Shown: piece by piece, positions 50,392 to 60,696 of the stretch | Numbering within the stretch: position 1 is the stretch's first letter | Layout of the letters: each line of letters begins with the position of its first letter | Origin: Beroe ovata | Taxonomy: Eukaryota; Ctenophora; Nuda; Beroida; Beroidae | Length of the DNA stretch: 61,642 nucleotides | Direction: 5' to 3' | Assembly: GCA_946803715.1 (NCBI GenBank) | Contig: CAMPET010000010.1 | Location: forward strand, 593,587 to 655,228 | Program-made: the position numbers and the translations under genes | Notes under the pieces: generated by a model | Databases searched by the model: none | Told to the model about the DNA's origin: nothing | What the model saw: the letters and a program-made list of their open reading frames with translations, nothing else

Positions 50392-52350
50392 ATGTCTGGC
50401 AGGACCCTATATGGTCTCAGGCCATCTATTGTCTTCGAGGCTTCAGTCCATATCCTCCGTAATAATATAGAAGCAGCCAAAGCTGTTGCATCATCGAGGG
50501 AGTTGCAAGAGTTTGTTGGGATAAGAGAACTTCTGGGATCTGGTCATGGTAATCCTGATGAAGATGTTCTTTCTTGGCTAGATGGGAAAAATAGTTTCGT
50601 CCCACAAAAAATAGACCATTTCTTTGAACGAGCCTTTTTGCAAATGAATCTTGACTGTCCAGAATCGCTTACTTTTATGGGTTTTTTCGATCAAGCAGGA
50701 ATAAAGAATCACAATGGATACCTACAAGAGTCTCCATCTAATCGTCATGAAGAACTGTTGGAACTTTCTAATGAATATTTGCTTGGAGCACTGGAGAAAT
50801 TCAACTTAGAGGACCTCACAAAGGAGCAGCGGTCGTCACGTGAAGTTCTAAAGTGGACAATAGAGAACAGTAACAGGACTCTCAGGGACCATATCTATCC
50901 CCTATCCCAGATAGACGGGGTTCACACACTCTTCATCATGCTCATGTCTTACTTTGCAGTGATTCAGGATGATTCCGATATCGAGCTTTACCTGAATAGA
51001 CTTGAGCAGTCCAAAATGAAGTTTGGTTTGATAGCCAATGATATTGCGAAAAAGCGTAGTCTGGGCGTTATGCCTCCTAAAGTATGTCTGGAGAAAGTCG
51101 AGAGGTCTATAGAAGGAATTATAAGCAGCCTCTCGAATCCAGATTCAAATGATTTGATTTCTGCAGTATCAGAAAAGTACAAAACTGCCACTCAAAATGA
51201 ATTGCCTAAAGAGCAATTGGAGAAAATACAAAGCAAGATAAGGGAGTTTGTAATTCCTAGTTATGAAATTGTTTTGCAGGAAATCAAAGAATGCTTGCTG
51301 CATGCTAGTGAAGATGCCGGGGTCTGGAAACTTCCGCAAGGATTGGAATTTTACCGCCAGTGTCTGAAGTGGCAGACGACCAGCAATTATACACCTGAGG
51401 AAGTTCACAGTTTAGGTCTCAAGCATTGTGAACTTCTTCTGAATGGAGTTCAACAGATTGTAAAAAATCTCAATGAGAAAGGTGACATGACACTCAATGC
51501 CGACTTAACTAACGTCGAGAATCTAAAAATCTTAGGTGAGCATGAAAATTTCTTGTATGATGACACGGATAAAGACAAAGACGAATGCATAGCCGAATAT
51601 GAAAGGCTATTGCTTGAATTAGATAAGAGAATGTCAAGTATGTTCAATATTATTCCATCTAGTAAGTGCATCATCAAGCCGATGCCTCAGGCTATGGGAG
51701 AGGGTGGGGCTGCTGCTTGCTATTTCCCTGGCTCTTTGGACTTGACACGTCCAGGTTTATTCTTTGTTAATTTGTCCAACATCAAAGCCCAAAACAAAAG
51801 TCAAATGAAGACATTGACTGCTCATGAAGCAGTTCCAGGACACCATTTCCAAATCTCACTCCAGTTGGAAAACAGAAATCTACCATATTTCAGGCGGTGT
51901 TCTGAAGGTGATAGGTTCACCGCTTACATTGAGGGATGGGGTCTGTATTCCGAATACGTTGGCAAAGAATCAGGATTCTATGATGAGGAAGATGGCAGTG
52001 AAGGATATAGTGTTCTCGGATACTACTGCACTGAACTCATGCGAGCAACAAGACTTGTTGTTGACACTGGTTTACACGCCCTGAAGTGGAGCAGGGAGCA
52101 AGGTATCGAATTGATGATGAAGAATACTGGTATGTCAAGGAAGGAAGCAGAGGATGAGGTTGACAGATACTGCGTTTTACCGGCTCAGGCATGCTCCTAC
52201 AAAATAGGACAGCTCAAGTTGTTAGAAATCAGGGATAAGCTGCAAATTCGTCCCGATTTTGATATTAAAAAGTTCCATGATGAACTGTTGTGTATAGGTG
52301 CCGTTCCTCTAGATATTTTGGAGGAGCTTATGTTGTCAGATAGTCATTAA
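50392..52350 (+). CDS. DUF885-family protein, putative metallopeptidase-like, intronless
   Basis: One exon of 652 residues with no frame break, the longest open frame in the window. The DUF885 family is widespread in bacteria and present in some animals. The family motifs are visible: HEAVPGHH at residues 478-485 and EGWGLYSEY at about 514-522, which resemble the HExxH-plus-Glu arrangement of gluzincin metallopeptidases. Metal binding and peptidase activity are inference, since the family is uncharacterised. There is no signal peptide or membrane helix, so it is probably cytosolic. Base composition looks like that of its neighbours, so if it was acquired from bacteria it happened long ago. 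It starts 308 bp after the NOP16 stop. A TTTTCAG/AAAG site at about 50330 may be the acceptor of a 5' non-coding exon. The ATG chosen is the first in frame. Confidence 0.9.
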   Translation: MSGRTLYGLRPSIVFEASVHILRNNIEAAKAVASSRELQEFVGIRELLGSGHGNPDEDVLSWLDGKNSFVPQKIDHFFERAFLQMNLDCPESLTFMGFFDQAGIKNHNGYLQESPSNRHEELLELSNEYLLGALEKFNLEDLTKEQRSSREVLKWTIENSNRTLRDHIYPLSQIDGVHTLFIMLMSYFAVIQDDSDIELYLNRLEQSKMKFGLIANDIAKKRSLGVMPPKVCLEKVERSIEGIISSLSNPDSNDLISAVSEKYKTATQNELPKEQLEKIQSKIREFVIPSYEIVLQEIKECLLHASEDAGVWKLPQGLEFYRQCLKWQTTSNYTPEEVHSLGLKHCELLLNGVQQIVKNLNEKGDMTLNADLTNVENLKILGEHENFLYDDTDKDKDECIAEYERLLLELDKRMSSMFNIIPSSKCIIKPMPQAMGEGGAAACYFPGSLDLTRPGLFFVNLSNIKAQNKSQMKTLTAHEAVPGHHFQISLQLENRNLPYFRRCSEGDRFTAYIEGWGLYSEYVGKESGFYDEEDGSEGYSVLGYYCTELMRATRLVVDTGLHALKWSREQGIELMMKNTGMSRKEAEDEVDRYCVLPAQACSYKIGQLKLLEIRDKLQIRPDFDIKKFHDELLCIGAVPLDILEELMLSDSH

Positions 52351-52740
52351 GTATTCAAATTCCAGGCTTCTTTAATACTGCAAAGAAATGATATTCATTT
52401 CGATAATACGGGTCGTCCAATAACCATGAGATGAGTGGACCACTTATTTCAAATGAAGATTATTGATGTTTTCTGTCGATAAAGACGTGCTTTCTTTTCG
52501 AAGCATATGGATGGCCCTTCAGTGATGAATATGAGTGATGTTTATTTTTTTCTGCAAGTAAGTGCTTCATGAACGCTTACTCTAAACTGTATAAAACAAG
52601 ATTTTTCCATGTCAATTGTTTGATATCGAATTTTGTCATTAAGTTATTGAGTTGACTTCTACAATGAGCTGAATCTCAGTAACTGAAGATATACTTTGCA
52701 GACCTCTTCTCGCATATTATTAACCACTTCTACTCAGGTT

Positions 52741-53845
52741 ATGATTTGTTTAGCGGCGTTCAGAAGAAGTCATTTAAGTTTGGGCACTGTTCTATCGCAT
52801 AGGAACCAAAACATCAGCATATGCAATCTTACAACAAGTGTACCATTTGGTGAGTTTTGGAATGAATGAACTTAGTAAAGAGGTAAGTAGGTATACAGTT
52901 CATCGAGCTGCATGTTATTTCATTAATCTGAAAGAGATACAAATCATCGGGAATCATCATAAGATCATTTTTCAGCTCATCAGAAATCTGGAAATCCGAA
53001 GCATACTAAATCAATTTTACTCTACTCCAAAAATAAATCGCCGGATTATTACTTATTTTGGTTCAAGGGCTTCTTCATTGGTTTTCCACTCTTATGTGAG
53101 TATGAATTTCTGGAAAACATTCCTATAAATTATTACTAGCTGAACTTCCCTCATCGGCTATCTTTAAACTCCCTGTAAATTTGAATGAAAAAGTTCATGC
53201 CGTTGCTATTATTCGTGAACACATTCAATCATCAGCGTTGTGGCTTGCTCCCAAATATGTAGAATTGGTGAATGTTATGTACCAAGATCCAGGCCTGATG
53301 CAGAACTTTTGTTTTGGAGTGCCTTTGTTCAGTGCTTTAGCAGTCTATAAAATAATCCATTGGCGAGGCTTGAGGTATGCTTCTTGATTTTCTTAGATTT
53401 CGACTGTTATGATGAATCGTGATTCTATATAATGTTTGTTTCTCAAACCCAATTTTTCCTTGCAGTCATGCACAAAGCGCTGAATACACGAGTGAGAAAG
53501 TTTTGAGGGTGCAGATAATTGGATGGCCAGGCAAACTCAAGACTGTGTCGCTGAACCCTACTGAATATGCAATGAGAAAAGCCACAAAGCGTGGGTTATA
53601 GTTTACCATAACAACCAATAGATGTTCATTGTTCATTTTATTATTACAATTCCTTATATATGAGAATCAATTATTTATTTTCCTCAGCTGAAGTAAGGTT
53701 GATAAAGCCAAATCAAGTGCTCAGTTTCGGATACACATTCGACTTGAAGAGGGGGACTCTCAAGAATCAAAAGCTCTTAAACAAAATTTTGCCAGTTTTT
53801 GATGTAGCCAATTCAAAGAAGTTCAGGTTACAAAACCGCTTATAA
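52741..53845 (+). CDS. TMEM186-like mitochondrial membrane protein
   Basis: Five exons (52741-52849, 52976-53095, 53140-53374, 53466-53590, 53688-53845) are in phase and give 248 residues. The first 40 residues are basic or neutral (MICLAAFRRSHLSLGTVLSH), as expected of a mitochondrial presequence. The motif SILLYSKNKSPDY leads into a hydrophobic segment (YYLFWFKGFFIGFPLL). A second helix (NFCFGVPLFSALAVYKII) precedes a soluble tail with SEKVLRVQIIGWPGKLKTVS and a final LSFGYTFDLKRGTLKNQKLL. The tail order (SE..L+V....W.G.......S) resembles TMEM186, a complex I assembly factor. The match is weak and made by eye, so I give no symbol. The ATG opens the exon's longest frame; the first intron has a consensus GTGAGT donor. 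Confidence 0.72.
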
Positions 53846-54221
53846 CAGTCGGTGTAATTAGTGAACCTATGGTAATAATATGGGTAATATTTACTTTTGT
53901 AAAATGAACTGTTGATAGGGAATTACTTTTGATACTACCGTATTTATTATTAGTTGTATTTTGTTGGAAAATCGGAGGATGAAATAGTTGCTATTCCACT
54001 AAGATAGTGGATAGGAATTTGAAAGGTGATGAATCAACCTAATTACCCCTTTCTGGTTTACTGCCTCACTTTCTTCTGACTTTGTATCACTGGATTTTAA
54101 ATGCAAAACTTTCAGCAAATCATTGACAATTTGTCTTTTGGGCATTGATAATTTGCCTTTTCGGCCATGCCCTTTCATTTTTATATAAATCCAGTATTCA
54201 CAGAACTAATCTTAACAGAAA

Positions 54222-55100
54222 ATGAATCGACATCCTTCTGCCATGGACTTTCAAGTGACAAAACCAAACGATATCCAAGTTTCTAAAGATTTCATCTCTA
54301 GGATTATGTACGAAGGGCAACAGTCTGGGACAGTTGACAACGGCCAAACTGTAGTGGGTAGACAGGGTGGTCCTCCACAGCAAGTTCATAATCCTCCTAA
54401 CACCTGTCACTCGGCTAGCAAGTGTTTGCAATGCCCCACTGCTGCAACCATGCTGGAGACTTTCCTCCAGATGCACACCGCGGCAAGTCATGCGGAGCAC
54501 CATCATGCTCCTCCTCCTCAACAGAATAGTTGTGAGGTACAGGAGAAGGCGACCAAGCCTAAGAAGAAGAAAAGTCGATCTGCTGCTAAATCAACAAGAG
54601 TCAGTACAAATAATGGACTGTACTGCAAACAGTGTATGGTATCTGCGTCTTCGCTCAATGCTCTGATTCTACACATGGTTGAGCACACTCCCAACAAAGA
54701 GCCTAACATGTGTGGTAATTGTGACTACCAGACCAAGAACAGGGGCAACTTCAAGCGTCATGTCATGACTCATGTTAACATACGGCCTTTCAAATGCCAT
54801 CTCTGCCCCTTCACAGCTTCCCAGAAGACGCACCTTGTAAAGCACATGAAACATCATGGTTATGTGGGCTGCTTCATGTGTGAACACTGCTCCTATGGCT
54901 GCTCTGACAAGGCAAACTTCAACAGACACAAGAACCTACATATATCACACCCAGCTTCGGCTTCAGTGGTAGTGGCGGCTCCAGATAAGGAGAAAGCTTC
55001 TCAATTTAGTACCAGTTCATTGTTGGCCAGTGCAATGCCACTCCTCAACTATCAGCAACAGGGAGGACAAAATCTCAACAGTATGGTTCACAACACCTAA
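54222..55100 (+). CDS. C2H2 zinc-finger protein with four fingers
   Basis: A single coding exon of 292 residues. Four consecutive C-x2-C-x12-H-x3-H fingers lie at residues 135-155, 164-184, 192-212 and 220-240. Fingers 2-4 are close to the hunchback/Ikaros/REST style, with C-x2-C-Y/F-x-T/S patterns (CGNCDYQT, CHLCPFTA, CEHCSYGC). A basic stretch (KPKKKKSR, about 112-119) may be a nuclear localisation signal. The N-terminus has Gln/His/Pro-rich stretches and an extra CLQC...H pair of atypical spacing. It is a likely sequence-specific nuclear transcription factor; no orthologue was recognised. A TTAACAG/AAAATG site puts a splice acceptor three bases before the ATG, so a 5' non-coding exon is likely. 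Confidence 0.85.
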   Translation: MNRHPSAMDFQVTKPNDIQVSKDFISRIMYEGQQSGTVDNGQTVVGRQGGPPQQVHNPPNTCHSASKCLQCPTAATMLETFLQMHTAASHAEHHHAPPPQQNSCEVQEKATKPKKKKSRSAAKSTRVSTNNGLYCKQCMVSASSLNALILHMVEHTPNKEPNMCGNCDYQTKNRGNFKRHVMTHVNIRPFKCHLCPFTASQKTHLVKHMKHHGYVGCFMCEHCSYGCSDKANFNRHKNLHISHPASASVVVAAPDKEKASQFSTSSLLASAMPLLNYQQQGGQNLNSMVHNT

Positions 55101-55728
55101 CTTCATAGACATTGTGTATAACACAGTATTGACATCACGGATAGATTGTTATATTATGAAACATGAAGCATAGAATTGCCAACAATCATTCGGATCCGTA
55201 TTATGTGGATCCGATACCCAGGTTGCCATCGACAATCGGTGGAGTTGATATCATTCTTTAGCTATTCTATCATTTAACAGTGAAGCAAATTGAGTATGAA
55301 ATCACAAACTATTGTGCTGTTTATGCCATATAATAGTAGGTACTCAGATTACTTATCTAACTATGAAAAGTTGCGCCGATTCTACTGATGAATGATTTGC
55401 TTGGGCATCCTAAAAGCTGTGATAGGTATATGCTATTCTAACCGATCGAAACTGGAGCGAGATGAGTTATTTTATCCGAGATTTATGAATTGTAAAACTA
55501 CTGGCTACTGCCTATTGTTGCTGTAGGTATCAATTATTACTATCATGAATATGTATTGTAAGTTTAACTGACAAAGAGAGGATGCTTTCACTTCGTGATA
55601 GCGGCTGGGAATTATAAATGAAACTATCTGCTCAGTGCATATGTATTATGTAATCCTGTAATGTGCATAGCAGAGAAATTTCCGACTTCTACAGAATCCA
55701 ACCTCAGTATTTTGCAGGTAGCCATGAT

Positions 55729-56707
55729 ATGATGCTGTGTACTCGATCCTTATGTCGCTCTGCGCGCCTCAATCACCTTCTATTTGGCTTGAGGAGTAGA
55801 GTATTAGCGAGATCCCGACCCACAGCCAAACTGAAATCCAGCTTTGCTTCTCTCTCATCTTCAAGTTCTTCTACCGAAGTTATTTTGTATTCATTACACG
55901 GGAAGAAATTTGTACTCGGTGTTGGTGTTGCTGTGCTTGGGACATTTTTTGCACTCTCCGGAGTTATGACTGTTCAGAAGATGATTGCAGGTACGTTATA
56001 TGGGTAGGCAAATAATTACTGATAGCGTACTACTATTTGAACGTGAAGAGATGGGATTTGGTCCAACTTCATTGTATTCATTCATTGCTATTCACCTTTC
56101 CAGTGCAGTTGGAAGATACGAAAGACGTTTTTCTCTATAGATTCGCATTCATTGCAGTGTCGGCACTGGCCATTCTTTTCATCAACTCATATGCCTTCCG
56201 GTATGCGACCGTGTTTTAAATCATTCATATTTTTGCTCGATCCCTTATTAATAACTGTGCAAGCTCTATTCTTTCAATAACAGTCGATTTATTGCTCAGA
56301 ACAGTTGTTAGTTTGAAGTATGATAAGCAGATGAAGATATTACGCCTCCAGAGGTTTGGCGTCTTTGGTATCAAGGACACTGCAACCCTAACCCCTCAGC
56401 TAGGATCTGTGACCTTCAGTGAAAAGGGTTTAGTTTGAAATTTTAGCATTTTTGTTCAATAATGTAAAACTTTGCTTGTTCAACATTCAAGCTCACAATG
56501 ATCTAGAGATCTAGAATGCAATCAAGAATTCAATATAAACGCATGATCCGCAACTTATGAAACCAACCTATCTCTCTACTCTCAGGGAACTACCTCTCCA
56601 TCACCCACCCTGACGTATATCTCCCCCACATCCTACACCTTAACCATGGGACTCTCTCAAATGAGCATCTGTATGCGAAACTCTTTGCAGAAATAGACGA
56701 GAACTAG
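55729..56707 (+). CDS. TMEM223/TMEM186-like mitochondrial hairpin protein
   Basis: Four exons (55729-55990, 56104-56200, 56300-56427, 56586-56707) are in phase and give 202 residues from the ATG at 55729. The N-terminus is rich in Arg and Ser with no acid for about 45 residues (LCTRSLCRSARLNHLLFGLR), a strong presequence candidate. EVILYSLHGKKF precedes the first helix (VLGVGVAVLGTFFALSGVM), and a second (FAFIAVSALAILFINSYAF) precedes a soluble tail with QMKILRLQRFGVFG and LHLNHGTLSNEHLYAKLF. The layout and length match the TMEM223-like gene at 48.3 kb, as do the tail positions, so it is a likely paralogue. An in-frame ATG at 55663 gives a longer start, but a TTTGCAG acceptor at 55717 favours the later one. 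Confidence 0.72.
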
Positions 56708-56943
56708 ATTAATTGTGATCGATCCACTGGTGGTGGAATTTATATTTTGTTGGTGCTTGTAGGTTGATTTATATTAACTTGTATAGGTTTTCTTATCCTT
56801 GAGTCTTCGATAATAGCTTCATAAATAATCCTGGAGTTTGGAAATGTATCTCATCATCTCTGTACCTATACTTAAATCATTGTTGGTGTAAATTGTGAAA
56901 AGGTTCCTTTGTTTTGTTACGAGACACTTACTTTGCAGTGTTC

Positions 56944-58696
56944 ATGTCTTCAGCGCTGTATCAGATATTGAGACGGCAGGGCAGTGAAAGTATATGTATC
57001 AGACTGTATAATAGAAGTGTACAATGCACGCGGCACTATCCACACTCTACACGACACTACCGTACACTACTAGCTGCCAGAGTGTGGTATGGTGTGAGAA
57101 GATGGGCACACCGCCAGAGATTCATCGTCCCTAGAGATACACATGACAGTGAGTTAGAATCATGGTACAAAATTCTTCTCATGATCTCCCCTGTATCCAG
57201 CAATTATTTCTCCCTCAAATTAAAGGTTTTCACATAATCCGATATCTGACATTCGTCAAAGGTACTCTGACGCTTATTTATTGGTTTGGACCCTCACACT
57301 TACAACACAATAACTGCACATTATTCTAGAGTACGGGTTGGTGGTGTATAGTAAAGTAACGCCTGGTGCATCCCACCCCAGCCTGGTAACGGGGTGCAGG
57401 TATCTGCTCATCCTCCTTGTGGTTACCACCCCTGTGTGCGTGGTAGCCGGATACGTTGATCTAGTCCTCAGAAATGGTCCTAACTGTGACCTCCAGGTGA
57501 ATTACAATATGAATGAACAGATAAAACAATTCCTTGTACTGTATGATTGAACACTGAACAGATAAAACAATTCAATGATTATAAGTACGGGGAGTACGGT
57601 AGTTTAGTAGAGTCAGTTTAATTTGGCACTTCAGTTTATGTGAAAACCCATTGGTTCACCCCTTCAGCCATTGTATAAAGCAGTTAGAACGCCTCTAATT
57701 GGAATAGCAGTTGTCATAGCCTTTGGATACTATCAGAGCAGAAAGTAAGTTCCTTACCGCTCAAATTACTTTGTACATGTCACAAATCATTCTGTGTTTC
57801 ACATATCATTCTGTGTGTCACATGTCATTCTGAGTGTCACATATCATTCTGGCTTTCTGGGACGTCATCTCTCATCTCCCGCAGATGGCTGAGCCGACTT
57901 TTCTACGACAAAGCCACGCAGAAGATTTTCGTTGAAACGTATACCGGTCTGTGTAAGAGTAAGATCTACGGACCGTACGATCCGAGTATTGGAGTTAGAC
58001 GAATCTCGACTAGGAAAAGTGGAAATCGTTTTGCAACTGAAGGTAACAATACTTTGTCTCGGCGGTGTGGTCATAATGTGATCTGTTATTGACTGCAGAT
58101 GTTGAAAGTATAAACCTACGGACTGACCATTATGTGGTGTTGCCGATTTTGATTCCTCTAAAGAGACTATGTATCTCGAAACTCCCCAGTCCCCAGAGTA
58201 GGAATTCTAACTTTGTAAAGACGCATTTTTAACGACTCTTGTTCAGAGCATCTCGTATTTGCGCCTCACACCTGGTCCTCGCCATCCAGCGGAGCTGACA
58301 TTAAAAACTACGCTAGCCTTGTGCAAGTCTTTGGTGGGGGTCAAAGTGAAGGTAACTATTGTTTTACTTCATTGTTTAGGTAAACAATATGCCGCATACT
58401 TGAATTTGTCACTGATCATGCTTATTGCTTACTTACTTTTCAACTGTTGCGCCTATACCTATCCTTTATTAACTGTTGTACTGTATTCTTTAAATCCTGT
58501 CAGAGTTCATAACACGATTCTTGTGCCAGGTGCCGATATGGGAAACAGAGAATTCCTCATATCATCGTCAGTGGACCCACTACTCGGTCAGCATTTGAAG
58601 GAAGAACGATTGTACAAGAAGTTGTTCAAGATTCATGTTGATAAAAGTGAGGAATTGGAGGAAAAACGGCATACACGAAAGGGGACTTTTGAATAG
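56944..58696 (+). CDS. TMEM70-like mitochondrial hairpin protein
   Basis: Seven exons (56944-57148, 57330-57496, 57668-57744, 57885-58042, 58099-58197, 58247-58351, 58530-58696) are in phase and give 325 residues. The first 65 residues hold many Arg and His (LRRQGSESICIRLYNRS, LLAARVWYGVRRWAHRQRF), a typical presequence. GLVVYSKVTPG precedes the first helix (LLILLVVTTPVCVVAGYV), and LIGIAVVIAFGYY is the second. WLSRLFYDKATQKIFVETY after the hairpin resembles TMEM70, an assembly factor for ATP synthase and complex I. QKHLVFAPHTW follows later. The C-terminal 50 residues are charged. Exon 5 could also read on to a TAA at 58230, but the in-phase junction to exon 6 is preferred. The assignment to TMEM70 is tentative. 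Confidence 0.68.
57777..57850. repeat. Four-unit tandem repeat of about 19 bp in an intron
   Basis: Units of the form GTCACATATCATTCTGTGT repeat four times with small changes in intron 3 of the TMEM70-like gene, ending about 35 bp before the exon 4 acceptor. Confidence 0.85.
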
Positions 58697-58936
58697 TATC
58701 CCTGGGCTTTTTAGGTTTCAATTGATAAAGTTATGTTAGGTTTTTGGTAGATCTCGATAATGGAGTTTCTTCTATAGTTTTGATGACAGCAGCCGGATTA
58801 TTTTTTTGGTCTAATACCGCGAGTCTTGACATTTCCAATGATGGCGATGTCAATGGAAAATGTGGTCCACCAGGATACACTTATCGCATTGTCAAGACAC
58901 CACTAATTTGACGCACCACATCCCCGTGGTAGGATT

Positions 58937-60696
58937 ATGTTCAGCTGCAAGCCGCCTCCATCTGAGGACTCCATTCTCCGATCCTCATTACGATCACCCA
59001 TATCCCTCCCTGCCGGGGACACTTACAGCGGGTGCAAGGTGATAGACCTCAACTTCCACGGTGCTACCGTCCATGTGAGTGTGGATATTGGGTGTGTGTG
59101 TGTCTGTGTGTCTGTGTGTCTGTGTGTGTGTGTGTGTGTGNGTGTGTGTGTGTGTGTGTGTATGTGTACTGACTACTGTGTGTGTGTACTGTGTGTGTGT
59201 GGGTCTGTGTGGGTCTGTGTGTATGTGTGTGTATATACTCAGTACTGTGTGTGGGTGTCTGTGTGTGTACTGTGTGTGTCCTGTGTTTTAGTAGCTGTGT
59301 ATGTCAGAATACTGATTACTGAATTATCTACACTGAGCAGATTGGTGAGATATCATTCTACAACAACTACTCTGCTTATGTCACCATAAAGTTCCGGAAA
59401 CGTTCGCTCTCCGGATTTCCCGGTAATGATCACGATCTCACCCAATTATCTACTGATAATTATCCAATTATCCGCTGATTATTGTCTGCTGATTATATTG
59501 TAGTACCGATAATTCAGACTTTCATCACTGATTTGAACTCATTTCCCAGATCAGCCCCGCTGTGGCTCAGTATGGAACACTCTTGTCCCCAAAACACGCC
59601 TCATGATCGATCCACATTGTGAAAACGGGGGACAGGATTTCAAAATATTCGGCCCTAATCAGGTGAGACTTTTTCCTAACTTTCCAATCTTTTTTCCTCA
59701 CGTGATATGATTACACTTGGTTTGACACTTGCTACTCGGTAAGAAACCCCTCCATTCTCCTCATACGACAGATGTTAGCTGACACTGACGAGGTGACAGG
59801 ACTGAGGTTTATCTGCAAACAACCGTCACCTCATTGGAAAACATTCGGTATCGAGGAAATCAAGTGCTACAGTCGAGCTGAAATGGTAGGATTAGGAGCA
59901 TTTTATATTGCTACTTAGAGGAAGAAATATCGCTCAATTTGCCGATTCTATTCATGAGAAAGCGATGAATTGACACCCCATGATTGACACCACATGCAGG
60001 TCATACATACACACATACACCCACGTCCTGCTTCTCATTACTTTACTGGTCAATTTNCTAACCCAACCTCACCATCGACACCTTCATCTCGGCAACTACT
60101 ACATCGACTGAAACAACAACGCCTTATCGCAGGACGTTTGTAAAATAGAAGAATTGTTAGATTACCTTCACCACCAGACGCATTTGCCATTGACGCACCC
60201 TCCTCCACAACAGATTCCCAACTTCCTGCATACCCATTACTCTTCATCAAAAGTATGAAACAAAGCTAGTGTTACTTAGAACCTACGTACCACTACCCCT
60301 TTCCTCTACAAAATTACTTTCTATCTCATTCAACATAGGCCTGACCATCGTGTTTATCCCCCGCTTAACAGAACGACTCAATACACCTAAACTCTACAGT
60401 TACACTACGGAGCTACAGAATCCTCGTACCACTACACCTCCTACTCTCTCCTGAGTTCTAACTCGACCACCATTATCTGACACTGAAAGTAAAACGTAGT
60501 AACGTAGAAGCTCTCATGACCCTGACAGAACGTCGTCTAAAAATCTCAAGTCTTATTTTCTCTTGCAGTAAATGGCAACATGGCAATTCCATTGACAAAT
60601 TCGACCATCTCAAAAGTTACCAAGCTGCTCGAGGAGAAGACGGTCGACTCCTCCGTCGTTGACAGGATACAGCCCTATATGGCCTCATATCTATAG
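58937..60696 (+). CDS. NICN1: Nicolin-1 (tubulin polyglutamylase complex subunit)
   Basis: Exons 58937-59074, 59341-59422, 59550-59662 and 59772-59885 are GT-AG and in phase. They encode AGDTYSGCKVIDLNFHG, IGEISFYNNYSAYVTIKF, RLMIDPHCENGGQDFKIFG, and TGLRFICKQPSPHWKTFGIE followed by EIKCYSRAEM. These match nicolin-1, a subunit of the neuronal tubulin polyglutamylase complex, block by block (the F.NYYTAF, PDPHSE and RQPSPLW positions). A C-terminal exon, 60569-60696, follows TCTCTTGCAG and encodes a helix SKVTKLLEEKTVDSSVVDR ending at TAG, like the family's LLxEG...SSEVQQM tail. It needs phase 1, whereas exon 4 leaves phase 0, so an exon is missing, probably at the contig join at 60057. Intron 1 holds a long TG tract and a contig join at 59141. 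Confidence 0.82.
59090..59290. repeat. (TG)n microsatellite with a contig join
   Basis: Interrupted TG repeats (TGTGTCTG, TACTGTGTG variants) fill nicolin-1 intron 1; a single n at 59141 shows the assembler closed the tract without sequence. Confidence 0.95.

Noticed and set aside
54367-54929. Frames of 60-100 residues overlapping the zinc-finger gene
   Set aside because: Shadows of the zinc-finger coding exon in other frames; only the annotated frame carries the C2H2 motifs.
58760-58911. Short frame starting MTAAGLFFWSNT just upstream of nicolin-1
   Set aside because: Only about 42 codons, no splice donor that would join it to nicolin-1, and the family's known N-terminus begins with the next exon.
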